This document shows positions 34,188 through 44,404 of a DNA stretch of 64,000 nucleotides, in pieces. Made by a program: the position numbers and the translations under genes. The stretch is taken from the NCBI GenBank assembly GCA_947311845.1, contig CAMZMU010000049.1, forward strand, positions 9,716,730 to 9,780,729, given 5' to 3'. This DNA is from Poa pratensis. Lineage: Eukaryota; Streptophyta; Magnoliopsida; Poales; Poaceae. The number at the start of each line of letters is the position of its first letter. The stretch's first letter is position 1. The notes under the pieces are model-generated. The model was not told where the DNA came from and ran no database searches. It saw nothing but the letters and a program-made list of their open reading frames with translations.

Positions 34188-36029
34188 TTAAGCAGCGGCG
34201 GTGGTGGCACACTCGATGTCCCCCGCGGCATCCTTCTCGCCGTTGACGGTATGTTTCTGCTTGTATGAGTAACTGGTGGTAACAAGCAGGTAGAACACCA
34301 GGTTGGCGGCACAGATGCCGGCGAGCAGACAATAGAAAAGGTCCAGCCTGCTTCGGCTCAGGTCTTTTCCGAACCACCCGTCCCGCTGGCCGCCGTACGA
34401 ACTCACGTGGTCCGCCGCTGCGATCAGCAGGCTGCTTAGGAAGGTCCCGGCCCCGATCACGCTCATGTACAGCCCCATGCCGAGGCTGCCCATGGTGTCC
34501 GGCAACTGGTCGTAGAAGTACTCCTGGAGCCCCACCAGCGTGAACCCGTCGGCGACGCCCATCAGCGCAAACTGCGGTACCAGCCAGAACACCGACATGG
34601 TGGTGGCCGAGTCGAGGCGGCGCCGCTCGACAACGGCGGCCGCGGCCATGGCCACGACGGCCACCGCCATTCCGATGCCAATGCGCCTCAGGACGCTGAT
34701 CCCGCGCTCGGTGCCCGTCGCGCGCCGCACGAAAGGCTCGAGCACCTTGTCATAGACGGCCACGGTGGCGGTCATGGCCACGGGGGGGAGCGCGAAGATG
34801 GACGCCGGCGGGATCACGAAGTGCTGGCCGAGGCGTCGGTCCATTACGCTGCCCTGCTTGATGAAGAAGGTGGACATCTGCGCCGCCGTGATGCCGAACG
34901 GGAGCGTGGCCAGCCAGATAGGCACCATCGACACCACCAGCTTCGTCTCCTCCACCTGCGTCACCGTCGCCAGTCTCCACGCCCCGCGCTCGCCGCCGTG
35001 ATCCACGATTGCCGCCTTGTCGAGGAACCGGAGCTGGTCGGTGTGGCAGAGCGGCCTCCTATTGCCGCCGCACTGCGCCGTCGCAGCAACCTCGTACAGC
35101 TCGCTGGCATCTGCGGGAGATCCAGACGCCGCTTCCTGGCGGCGGCCACGGCGACACGCACGAGCGGCGTGAGCGGGCTGCCCCCTGGCACCCTGTACCG
35201 ATACGTCCGCCAGCCGGCGAGGAACACCACGAGGGAGCAGCTCATGACGGCGGCGAGCAGGACGGTGGCGGCACCCCATCCCACGCGCTCCTGGATGTAG
35301 ACGACGACGGTGACCCCGAGTAGCACCCCGGAGCAGAGAGCGCAGTTCCACAAGTTAAAGTATGACATCTTCTGCCGCCGCTCCCCGCGTGGCCGTGGTC
35401 GAACTGGTCGGCGCCGAAGCTCTCGAGCGCCGGCTTATGCCCGCCCGTTCCCACCGACACTAGGTAGATCCCCACGAAGAAAAGCGTCTCGTGAACTGCC
35501 GGCGCGACCGTGGGCCTCAGGCCCGGCGCCAGCTGCGCCGTGGCCAGCAGGACCAGGCCGAGGAGGTAGATGGCGGTGGAGAGGATCACGGTAGCGAAGT
35601 GGCCGAGATAGGCGTCGGTGAGGAAACCGCCGAGGAGTGGCATGAGCGTGGTGACGCTCATCCAGTACTGCGCGTTCTCGGCTGCCACCTTCATGTCGTG
35701 GTGCAGCACCTTGGTGAGGTAGATCATCAGGCTCGTCGCTATCCCGAAGTAGCTCAGCCGCTCGCTGAAACCACACACTGAAACCATACAAGAAGAAAAC
35801 GTTTACACACTGACACATCGACCAAACGAATATTCAGAGACTGACGGTCTGGCGGTTCGAGCTTACGGATGATGAACATGGCGGCCTTCCAGGAGCCGGT
35901 GGCGGCGCGGAGGGGAGGCCGGCCGCGGTGGTCGACGGTGGAGTCGTCCACCCACTCCTCCTGATCCTCCTCCTCCACGCCGACGACGCCATGGCCGCTT
36001 AAACCCTGCTGCTGCTGATGCTTCGTCAT
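34188..36029 (-). pseudogene. NRT1/PTR FAMILY (NPF) transporter, two frameshifts
   Basis: Proton-coupled nitrate/peptide-type carrier of the major facilitator fold, with about 12 expected membrane helices. Exon 1 is 36029-35867 and exon 2 starts at 35777. The 89-nt intron has donor GTAAGC and acceptor TTTCAG. The frame then reads SERLSYFGIATSLMIYLTK, LLGGFLTDAYLGHFATVI and FGADQFDHGHA. One base is missing near 35383-35390 before ERRQKMSYFNLWN, and another near 35112-35118 before DASELYEVAATAQCGG. After that it is open to the stop through PQFALMGVADGFTLVGLQEYFYDQLP. Corrected length would be near 590 residues, normal for NPF. The N-terminal ExxER proton-coupling motif is incomplete (GFSER). 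Sequencing error remains possible, but two losses in one gene favour a pseudogene. The substrate is not predictable. Confidence 0.88.
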
Positions 36030-36942
36030 CGCCGCTTAAATCCCCAAACTGCGTCTCAACTAGCAGTAGTAGTATACTAGTATCACAGCTAGGATCTAGT
36101 GCTAGCTAAATTAGCTTTGCAACTGGTATGAACTGGCAGAGGACCCACTAAACGCCGCGAGTTTTTGTACCGACGCCGACGCCGGCGCCGTGCCGTGCAC
36201 ACCGCCGGTGCGTGCCAGGAACAAAGGGCAGGAGGCACCGTTTGCCGTTTTGCATGCTAGCGTTTCTGTCCGTCTACTGAACACCGGCCATAGAACGCTG
36301 CCAACTTTACAAAACCAGACACAGACATGCAAGACAAACTGCAGCAGTTTGGCTCGTCACGGCCTTGCCATCGATCTAATCAGAGATGGAAACTGAAGAT
36401 TGTTCTTGCGTAAGTTGCGGCTACGGCATGATCGACACGGTTTTTTCCCTCTCTCTCATCTCTTTTTCATCTCTTCTCCTATTCGGTTTGTACTCGACAG
36501 AAATCACAAGGCTGGAACCATCGAGTCTCTACACCAACTCCGTGCAAATTTGTTTTCGTGATCCTAAGCTAGCTGAAGCCGACCCAGCCCCAACTCTGAC
36601 AAAACATATTATAATTAGTAACGGAGCGAGTAGATCTACACATTTTTCATTTTTATCAGCATAAATATAAATTATTTTGTAGGAGTATTGATTATTATTT
36701 TGCACTTAGAGTTCACCAGTATCTACATTTCAGATTCTTTTATCTGAAAATTCAAAAAAAAGATTCTTTTATCTGAATTTTTTAAAACTTACATATGTCA
36801 TTTTTAAAATTTCAAAAAGAGGGTAGAGGGGCCCTTGAACTCTATGTAGTAGCACAATGATAATCCATCCACCGAGTCAACGAGTGGAGTAAAATCAACA
36901 TGATTTAGAGCAGTGGCGAAACTTGACCAAAATTTCCGGGGA
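36030..36942. other. Upstream of NPF pseudogene, no gene
   Basis: No supportable gene. Bases from about 36690 onward resemble 38615-38880, part of a duplicated segment described separately. A lone ACGGAGCGAGTAG at 36620 may be a solitary MITE end. Confidence 0.4.
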
Positions 36943-36990
36943 GGGGGGGGGGGGGGGGGGGGGGGGGGCGATGGCCTCCCTGCGCACTAG
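36690..36990 (+). repeat. Duplicated segment, copy 1
   Basis: Shares with 38615-38880 the ordered phrases GTATCTACATTT, AGATTCTTTTATCTGAA, GTAGTAGCACAAT, GAGTCAACGAGT, TCAACATGATTTAG and GGCGAAACTTGACCAAA, then a G-rich tract. Both end in CAATGGCCTCCC or CGATGGCCTCCC. Confidence 0.8.
36943..36968 (+). repeat. Homopolymer of 26 G
   Basis: An uninterrupted G run. The paralogous site at 38845-38860 has only a short interrupted G tract, so the run has expanded here, or its length may be an assembly artefact. Confidence 0.85.
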
Positions 36991-37030
36991 GCTCCGCCAC
37001 TGATTTAAAGTCATCGAGAAGTTGCTTTGA

Positions 37031-37057
37031 CTCTCTCTCTCTCTCTCTCTCTCTCTC
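37031..37057 (+). repeat. CT microsatellite
   Basis: Thirteen CT units in a row. Confidence 0.97.
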
Positions 37058-37489
37058 ATGCACCATACAAGGACGGTGGCAGAGTATCCAGTTAGCACTG
37101 TCAGTCACGAGACACGGTAGACCTGCACTGGGTGTCGCCATCTTCGTAGGGCCATCAATCTTCAGGCAATATATAGCAGTCGCGGGAGATCGCCCGCTTA
37201 AACACACCTCCATGGTCCAACCATATCCATCATTGCGTCCACACGTCCATACACGGCAACGTTGTGGGCCTAGCTACAAGAACAGCTCAAGAATGTCTTG
37301 CGAGTGCGTCTATGAATTGGACGGTGCAGTTGCTTGGCTTAATTTCCATGGTTCCTCCTTGTAACTGTGATCTCAGCGAGACGCAATTATTCATCTTAAG
37401 AAAACTAGCTAGCTAGGGAATTACTTATGTACCTGATGATCTACCTTGACATAACTTAGGTATCATATGATTTGTCCAGACTTTTGATC

Positions 37490-37990
37490 TCTTTTTTCCA
37501 GGCAATGTGGCTTTTTGTTTGCCAGAGTTTGGACTTTGGACAACAGACCGCCTAAGAAGAAAAGGGCTCCCACACCTGGAAAATGCTCCTTCTACAGCAC
37601 GACAGAGAACAATGCCCAACACCTTTACATGGGATGTGCGATCGCCGATCGTCAATATTATTTGGGGCCAATTACTCAGTTGAGTCAATCTGCAGAGCGT
37701 CGCCCCGTCCGGCCAATCTAATCTAAAGGACTGGTGGGTTCAAGCACATGGGACGGTTACGAGGAATAACATGAAGAAATTGGACTCTTTGGTTGTGTTG
37801 ATCGCATGGGAAGTGTGGCGAGAGAGAAACATGAGGGTCTTTGATAAAACTTTCAAGCACACTAATCTTCTCATCGGTCACATAAAAAACTAGACAATGC
37901 AGTGGGCTTTAGCCAGTGCAGGGAAGCTCATACTCCTTCTTTGTGCAAGTAAGTGGAGACTGAACAGATCTAGTCTTGGGCATTTCCGTT
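37490..37990 (+). pseudogene. LINE ORF2 C-terminal fragment (zf-RVT)
   Basis: A plus-strand piece of the zinc-binding end of a plant LINE reverse transcriptase. It reads ARVWTLDNRPPKKKRAPTPG then CSFYSTTENNAQHLYMGC (the Cys..His..Cys core). After frameshifts it gives LDSLVVLIAWEVWRERNMRV and a tail around WALASAGKLILLLC near 37930. The 3' UTR-like part runs into a duplicated segment. The element is 5'-truncated, as usual for LINEs. Confidence 0.8.
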
Positions 37991-38295
37991 TGTTTACTAT
38001 ATCTTGTGTTTATAAGATACTCTGTACATTGTCGCTAGCTCAAATGCTAGATTGTCGATTTTTTTTTTCACATGGATGCATATGGTACCAAGCCTCTTTC
38101 ATTTTTTGTTGTATACATGGAAAAGCTCGATGCCTACGTGAGTACGTGTGCTTGTAGGGTACTCGGACTTATTCTTTGTGCAAGTAATTGGAGACCTAAA
38201 AGATCTAGTCTTGGGCATTTCCCTTTTGTTTACTATATCTTGTATTTTGAAGCAACTATGTACACTTGTGTTTCTAACGCCGGATTTTTTTTTCT
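37930..38295 (+). repeat. Duplicated LINE tail
   Basis: A block of about 125 bases beginning TTCTTTGTGCAAGTAA (37939) recurs at 38172. It shares GATCTAGTCTTGGGCATTTC and GTTTACTATATCTTGT and ends in a T-run both times. Confidence 0.82.
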
Positions 38296-38308
38296 CATTT
38301 GTGCAGGG

Positions 38309-38539
38309 ATGAGCACCCTGGTTCCGATTCCTCCGGGCACCCCGCCGGCTGACGTGGTGGTGAACGAGTACCACCCCGTGCAGGTGGCTACAAGAGCGTC
38401 GCCCCTAGCGGGTGGGGGCTGCTCCGGTGGACGAAATTTTGGTCTCGGCCTGCTCAGAGCGGTGCTCATCGCCATTCTTCTCGTCGTCATGTTCCTGGTC
38501 TGCAGGTGTCGCCTCCAGAACAAGGGCTACATCCTCCCC
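38309..38539 (+). CDS. Exon of a small single-pass membrane protein
   Basis: A canonical acceptor (TTTGTGCAG ending 38306) is followed two bases later by ATG, 77 open codons and a canonical donor GTAAGT at 38540. The product starts MSTLVPIPPGTPPADVVVNE, contains a short Gly-rich stretch, then one clear transmembrane segment (about residues 47-69, GLLRAVLIAILLVVMFLVC), and ends with a basic cytoplasm-like stretch (RCRLQNKG). Without splicing the frame runs on about 35 codons into repeat sequence. I see no downstream exon, so the gene may be truncated or its partner exon moved. The family is not recognised. The GC-rich codon use contrasts with the LINE debris around it. Confidence 0.45.
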
Positions 38540-39985
38540 GTAAGTGGTCCCCAAAGCCACAGTAGGTACGGTTTAGTCAGGTTTATGCAATATTCTACTT
38601 GGATACTTTCTGATTTTGCATATGTAGAGTTCGTCAGTATCTACATTTAAGATTCTTTTATCTGAATTTTCTATAACTTACAAATGCCATTTTCAAAAAT
38701 TTCAATAAAGAGGGCCCCTTGAACTCGAGCTCCAAAACTCCGCGGCTCTGTGTAGTAGCACAATAATACTCCATCCATCGAGTCAACGAGTAGAGTAAAA
38801 TCAACATGATTTAGGGCGGTGGCGAAACTTGACCAAATTATTCGGGGAGGGGGAGGGGGGCAATGGCCTCCCCTGGCTTGCACTAATCAACATGAATAAG
38901 AAAAGCTTCTCGCGGAAGGGTTTTCCTAATGGCGCAAATGGTGAACAAAAATATATTGCGGGCGTACCGGCATACATAAGTATTCAAAATAAATAAAAGT
39001 AGACACACAACATCGGGCAACTCTGAATTTTATTTACATTTTTTGCAAAATTACAATGATCGGTTCCCACTATTAAAAATATTGCGCCATTGATAAGCAT
39101 CAGACTTAAATCGGCAATTGCATAGTTGCAGTATCCCGAGCCCTCGTAAGACCGTCCGGTTAATTACATATGCTGATTGAACAACTCCAATTAAGCTCGT
39201 CGTATTGAAACCTGAATTGTTCTCCAAATATGCATGAGTGGCAACAGTGGCCATATTGACATGCCAAACTCTCGTCGGTCATTGGCGTGGAGTATCTGGC
39301 CTCGTCGGTCACATAATCTAGCATAAAGTTTCAATGTGAATCTTCGGCCACGAACAATGGGTGTACAGCATCGTCGTTCACGACGTATGATTAATTCCGG
39401 CCTTATCGGTCGCGGAAAATAGAGAGGGTCTCCTATCCTCGTCGGTCAAGGAGAAAAGTCCAGCCTCGTCGGTCAGGAGTCAGGACTAGTAAACGGTTTC
39501 GGCTTTGTCGGTCACGAAAAATAATGGTTGAGTAGAGACTTTAAAATGGATGCCTGGCCGTGAGGACCATTGATAATAAGAACATGGAATGGCCACATAT
39601 GGTCATGCATACGCAAATGAATTTAGGACGGATTCACCACACCTCGTTTCTGTCAAATTTCGGACATAGCTATTACTTATCAATACGGACTAAACTGACT
39701 TGCCCTATTGTGTTGATTGTGGGCTGCACAACGATGCTAGCCGCTTGAGCGAATTTTCTAAGGGCTTACAGTTCCATGACTATACGGTGCGCATGGTCTA
39801 ACTCATTACAGACCGCCTAAGCGCCATAGATTTGGCCGCCTATTTCCAAATTTCCAAAGGGAAAATCATGGGATACATCTGATATTGCATGGGTGCTTCT
39901 CCTACGCCACATAATGTTAAGTGCTAGAGTTCTGTTTAGTCTTAATAATTCTGATGCAGACTTTGCTGTCGTGAACTTATGCCTT
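38540..39985. other. Repeat debris, no gene recognised
   Basis: Contains duplicated segment copy 2 (38615-38880) and, at 39270-39520, a cluster of short CTCGTCGGTCA-like motifs. No coding frame of note. Confidence 0.45.
39270..39520 (+). repeat. Cluster of CTCGTCGGTCA-like motifs
   Basis: CTCGTCGGTCA is present at about 39271, 39300, 39438 and 39465. Degenerate forms (ATCGTCGTTCA, CTTATCGGTCG, CTTTGTCGGTCA) lie at about 39371, 39401 and 39503. Spacing is irregular (26-65 bases). Confidence 0.65.
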
Positions 39986-40177
39986 GCACAAATTTTCACC
40001 TAACCTTCCCGTGCACCAAATGGGCTGCAATTTTGTACACAGCTTGCATCTGTACCTGTAATAAAACCTGTAAATTTTGCAGCCAAACCTCCATACAGAT
40101 GTCCCTGGAATAATTCCGAACTGCACCACTATCAGTGTTTGTAATTCCTGCTGAAGCTGATGCATTGCACGAATTTT
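39986..40177 (+). repeat. Tandem repeat of about 180 bp, left part
   Basis: Unit 1 starts GCACAAATTTT at 39986 and unit 2 starts GCACGAATTTT at 40167 (period 181). Unit 2 is cut 11 bases in by the Mutator-like element and resumes at 44676. A third start, GCACAGATTGT, follows at 44845 (unit 2 length 180). Confidence 0.85.
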
Positions 40178-40385
40178 GGGCAAATAGCTCCTATGCGACG
40201 TCTTTCCCTGTAAATGGATGGACAGCTACGTCGTTGGCAAGAATTGCTCTTGTGCGACGCTTGTATCTGCGAAAATAGCCCAGGTCCAACACGGCCCTTA
40301 AACGCCGCTGATCGTTAACTGTTAGGATTATCCGAGCAATGTTGGGCCCACCTCATATCCACCTCAGTGCGCAGGACCCACATCA
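40178..40385 (+). repeat. Mutator-like element left terminal inverted repeat
   Basis: Pairs imperfectly with 44405-44666. Shared blocks include GCTCCTATGCGAC, GACGTCGTTGGCA (one mismatch), GTGCGACGCTT and AACTGTTAGG.TTAT.CGAGC. Confidence 0.88.
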
Positions 40386-40483
40386 CCGCAGCTAGAACAG
40401 ACCCGCCCCCGTGCCCGCCCGCCCGCCGCCGCCGCTTGCTTCTCCTTTCCCCAATCTTTCTCTTCTCCGGCGACCTAGCGCAG

Positions 40484-41156
40484 ATGTCTACCTCCTCAGC
40501 CCCGCAATCAAAATGGCCACGGTATGGTGCAGTGCCGCGCACAAGGTGCCCTGACTGCCCACGCTCAAAGCCTCTTAAGCGGTGGGTCAGTACGACCGAT
40601 GAGAATGGCAATCTTGGGCGCGAGTTTGTGAAATGCTTGAGCAAGAAACTGGTAGGAAGGGATGGCAAGGTTAGATCAGTTCTATTTGCTCTGAATTCTC
40701 CAAATTTCGTTTTTTGTCGTCGAATTTATGATCTAGGGTTCATGTTGCTGTTTTCAGATCCACTCGAAATATAACCATTTCGAATGGATGGATGTGTATA
40801 TTGAGAGGCTTCAGTTTGTGGGCTACATTGATTCGAACGGAGCCGCAACCTGGGAGCTCAATTTGGGGTTGCCGCCCATTGCTATGGAGACTATGGGGTG
40901 CTCGGACAGAGGGGCGGACAGAGTTGTGCCGACAAGGAATGCGCACAATGCTGAACTGATCGCGGAGTCCGAACTGAACGTGAAACTGAAGAAGATCAAG
41001 AAAAATCTAAAGCAGATGATCGATTTGCAGAAGCAAGCAAATATCATGGGAGGGGGAATTTTTGGTTGTATCATTCTCTGTTTTTATTTTACTTGTTTAG
41101 AATGGGCAGTTAGGACTGTCAGGGCAGAGGACAGTGTTTGTTCTTCAGTTAACTGA
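40484..41156 (+). CDS. GRF-type zinc-finger protein with coiled coil and membrane tail
   Basis: Two exons, 40484-40669 and 40758-41156, with donor GTTAGA and acceptor TTTTCAG in phase 0, give 194 residues. A GRF zinc finger (a small nucleic-acid-binding Zn fold) spans about 20-82: CPDC (22-25), RWVS, GREFVKC (Cys51), then HFEWMDVYIERL. The usual fourth Cys before NHFEW is Tyr67 (TAT where TGT is expected). A Lys/Leu-rich coiled coil follows (about 130-155), then one transmembrane segment (about 160-177), an arrangement common in grass proteins of this family. I chose ATG 40484 because it begins the recognisable protein. An in-frame upstream ATG at 40367 adds a low-complexity Arg/Pro stretch that lies in the transposon's inverted repeat. 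The role is unknown. Confidence 0.75.
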
Positions 41157-41424
41157 ATCGAAGCAGCAATTTGGAAAGTTGTTCAGTTCTTAATACAGTG
41201 TTTGTTTTTCAGTTAACAGAGTGCAGACCAAAGTTCAGTTTGGAGTAAAAACAAACATATACTTCTTTATTTGTTTTACTTTTGAGTAAAAACAAACAGA
41301 GTGCAGCAATAATTTGGCACTTGTGTTATGACAACAAACAGAGTGCGAAATGCAAATTTATTTATTTTAACCTTTAAAAAAAGTTACTTATGTTACGAGT
41401 TGCATGTTTCATAGAAATATTTCT

Positions 41425-42236
41425 GCTAGGCTTGGATGTTCAATGATTTCAAACTATTAAGCACTTGTTTCATCTAACTTGGTCATCAATCCGATACCTT
41501 TTGCTAAGTCCTAAAAATTATGTTTCAAATGAGCTCCAAAGGTAGGGTAAACGGCCCCATTCCTAAGCAACAATTTTTTTCACCTTGTCTAAATCAGCCA
41601 AATAAATTTCCTAGACATGTATTCAATCTATATAGTTTCATTCCGACAAATAAAACTTTACATTCAAACTTGAATTCAAATTTGAACCAAAATTCAAGCT
41701 TTACATGGTATTTTTGCTAGGCTTGGATGATTTCAAACTATTATGCACTCGTTTCATCTAACTTGGTCATCAAACCGAGCCTTTTTGCTAAGTCATGAAA
41801 AAATTGTGTTTCAAATGAGCTCCAAAGGTAAGGTAAACGACCCCATTTGTAAGCAATTATTTTTTTCACCTTGTCTAAATCAGCCAAAAAATTTCCTAGA
41901 CTTGTGTTCTATCTATATAGTTTCATTCCGACAAATAAAACTTTACATTCAAACTTGAATTCAAATTTGAACCAAAATTCAAATTTGAACCAAAATTTAA
42001 ACTTTACATGGTATTTTTGCTAGGCTTGGATGATTTCAAACTATTATGCACTTGTTTCATCTAACTTGGTCATCAAACCGAGCCTTTTTGCTAAGTCATG
42101 AAAAAATTGTGTTTCAAATGAGCTCCAAAGGTAGGGTAAACGGCCCCATTTGTAAGGAAGTATTTTTTTCACTTTGTCTAAATCAGCCAAATAAATTTCC
42201 TAGACATATATTCTATCTATATATTTTCATTCTGAA
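41425..42236 (+). repeat. Three tandem copies of about 300 bp
   Basis: Copies begin GCTAGGCTTGGATG at 41425, 41716 and 42019 (spacings 291 and 303). The third is shorter. Each contains GAGCTCCAAAGGTA and AAATCAGCCAAA. Non-coding. Confidence 0.93.
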
Positions 42237-43080
42237 GTCTCACTAATTATTGAATTAATCTTCATATTATTTATTTTCTTTTGAATAATAATGGTTTAAT
42301 TGCAAATCATAAATAAATCAAGTTTAAAACACGAAAATGGAAAACTAAGCTCAGATCTAGCTTAGTCACTCCAAAATGAAGCTTTGGTGAGGTTTTGACA
42401 ATTTTAATTTTCAAAAACTTTAAACCCACCTCCTCTCTCACTTTAAATTCATACTACTCTGTTCGACATATCACATTTGAGTGAAGGCATTTCGTGTAAA
42501 TGTATGTAAACCAAATTTAGATTTTTTTCTAGTTACTATATGATATAACAAGACTATGTGCGCAGGTTCCATATTTTTTTGATTTTTTTCGAATTAGTTA
42601 TGCTAAACCCTAGTCACTGAAACCCTACTTCACTCCCTTGAAATCCATACTAATCTATTCGAGATAACACATTTGAGTGAACACATTTTCATGTAAATGT
42701 ATATAAACCATATCTATATTTTTTCTCGTTACTATATGACATAAGAAGACTATGTGCGAAGTTTTTCTATGTTTTTGATTTTTTTTGAATTAGTTATGCT
42801 AATTTGAAAGTGTTCGAGGTCTCTCACTTGATTTAAGCCTTTTTCGTAAAAATGTATGTAAACCATATTTATATTTTGTTTCTAGTTACTATACGATATA
42901 ACAAGACTATGTGCGCAAGTTCCATATTTTTTTGAATTTTTTTGAATTAGTTATGCTAAACCCTGATTTGGTCAACCCACACAAAACCCCGTTAACCCAG
43001 CCGAAACCCCGCGTAACCCTGGCCATCTGATCAAGCCTTTTAGAAGGAAACCCCCAGACGATCCGCGACACTCTCGTTCT
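42237..43080 (+). repeat. AT-rich region with three degenerate 170-190-bp copies
   Basis: Three imperfect copies at about 42450-42965 share GTAAATGTATGTAAACCA, AGTTACTATATGATATAACA, AGACTATGTGCG and TTGAATTAGTTATGCTAA. Non-coding. Confidence 0.85.
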
Positions 43081-43386
43081 GCGCTCTGATTGGCTGGAGT
43101 TTTTTTTGCTGCAGTGTTTTATTTATTTCACGGTGGGCCTCTTATCTTTGGGCCTTGCCTTATCTCATGCCACGGCCCACCTCCCGTTCCCTTCCTCATG
43201 CCATGGCCCACCTCATTTTTTTTCCGACCGTCTCCCGTTCCCCTTCTTATCCACGGAAATGTGTTGCACCCTAGCTATTCCCCACTCGCTTCAGATCTGC
43301 GCCACACTCGCCGCCGGCGACCAAAACCACGGCAAACCAGCCCCTCCGCCTACAGATCCAGCCCCGCCGTACGACGATGATGAGGC

Positions 43387-43962
43387 GTGGGGGTTCAAGC
43401 TCTCGCGGTGGCCATTCCGGTGGTGGAAACCGCTCCGACGAGGAGCGGAAGGAGCGGAAGCGGCCGGCGCCCGTCTCTGACCCCGTTCGGAAGGCGCGGG
43501 TTTGCTTCCGACGGCGGTCAGAAGCGCGGCGCGCACAAGTACACGAACTACGGCCTCACGCCGCCGCCTGCGTTCTTCCGCCGCAAGGTGGAGGAGTACG
43601 ACCGCCGCATGGAGATGGCAGCGGCGGCGGCCGGCAGCCGCTACGAGCTTGGAAGCTCCTCCGGTGTGGGGAGCTCCTCCATCGCACGGGCACCGCTTCC
43701 GCCGCCGAAGAGGGAGGAGGAGGAGCAGCAGGACCACGCACCGCGCGCCGGGCGCGCCGGCCTCCTGCCCGGAGACTATGTCCACGACGACGACCTCGCC
43801 TGGATCATCGCCGAGATGATAGAGTGCAGCAAGGAGGAGCAGCAGCAGCTCGACGCGCACCGTGAGATGGAAGAGGAGCTCGATGAACTCCGCCTCCAGC
43901 AAGGTCTCGAAGCATCCCGCAACCCCGTCTTCGACGTCAGCTCGGACTCCGACTCCGACTAA
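43387..43962 (+). CDS. Acidic helical protein of unknown function, Mutator cargo
   Basis: A 191-residue frame in GC-rich DNA ending TAA 43962. The recognisable body runs from about residue 38: GFASDGGQKRGAHKYTNYGL, TPPPAFFRRKVEEYDRRMEM, an Ala/Ser/Gly stretch, then DYVHDDDLAWIIAEMIE and a Glu/Gln-rich helix (KEEQQQLDAHREMEEELDEL), ending in an acidic Asp/Ser tail. Another frame from ATG 43377 gives a plausible Arg/Gly/Ser-rich N-terminus (MMRRGGSSSRGGHSGGGNRS). It would need a shift near 43495 to join the body, so the true start may be broken. No enzymatic motif is visible. It lies 2.2 kb downstream of the GRF gene on the same strand. Confidence 0.5.
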   Translation: MGVQALAVAIPVVETAPTRSGRSGSGRRPSLTPFGRRGFASDGGQKRGAHKYTNYGLTPPPAFFRRKVEEYDRRMEMAAAAAGSRYELGSSSGVGSSSIARAPLPPPKREEEEQQDHAPRAGRAGLLPGDYVHDDDLAWIIAEMIECSKEEQQQLDAHREMEEELDELRLQQGLEASRNPVFDVSSDSDSD

Positions 43963-44404
43963 GCGGCGCCGCCGCCTCGTCGCCGCCGCACCCCTGTGGC
44001 TCCGGTGTGAGCCCAATTTTGGGTCTTAGGTTAGGGTTAGAGCAGCGACGGAAGACGGAAACCCAATTAGCTATGTAATCAGTGTTTGTGCCCGCGTGTG
44101 TGCAGTGTGGCTTTTGAATGCCCAATTAGCTAGAGCAGCGACGAACTTATGTATGCCCGCCATGGAATTAGCTATGTAACATGTTCGTATCAATTTCAGT
44201 TGAATTTAGTTCAATTTCAGTTCAATTTCAGTTAAATTTAGTGTTCAATTTCAGCGCGGCAATGTTCAGTTCAATTTCAGTTCAGAAATGGCGCAAAATG
44301 CAGCTTCAGTTCAGAAAAGCTCGTCGGCGTTGCCGCGCTTCGTCGCCGGAGAAGAAGAAGAAAAGAAACTGAGGATGCATGGGAGGAGGATGCAACGGTC
44401 GCGG

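Noticed and set aside
39270..39520. Motif cluster as a CRISPR-like array
   Set aside because: The word is short and degenerate with irregular spacing, in a plant nuclear sequence with no cas genes.
43750..43860. Ubiquitin-interacting motif in the acidic helical ORF (DDLAWIIAEMIECSKEE)
   Set aside because: The Ala and Ser are six residues apart rather than the required four, so the pattern does not fit.
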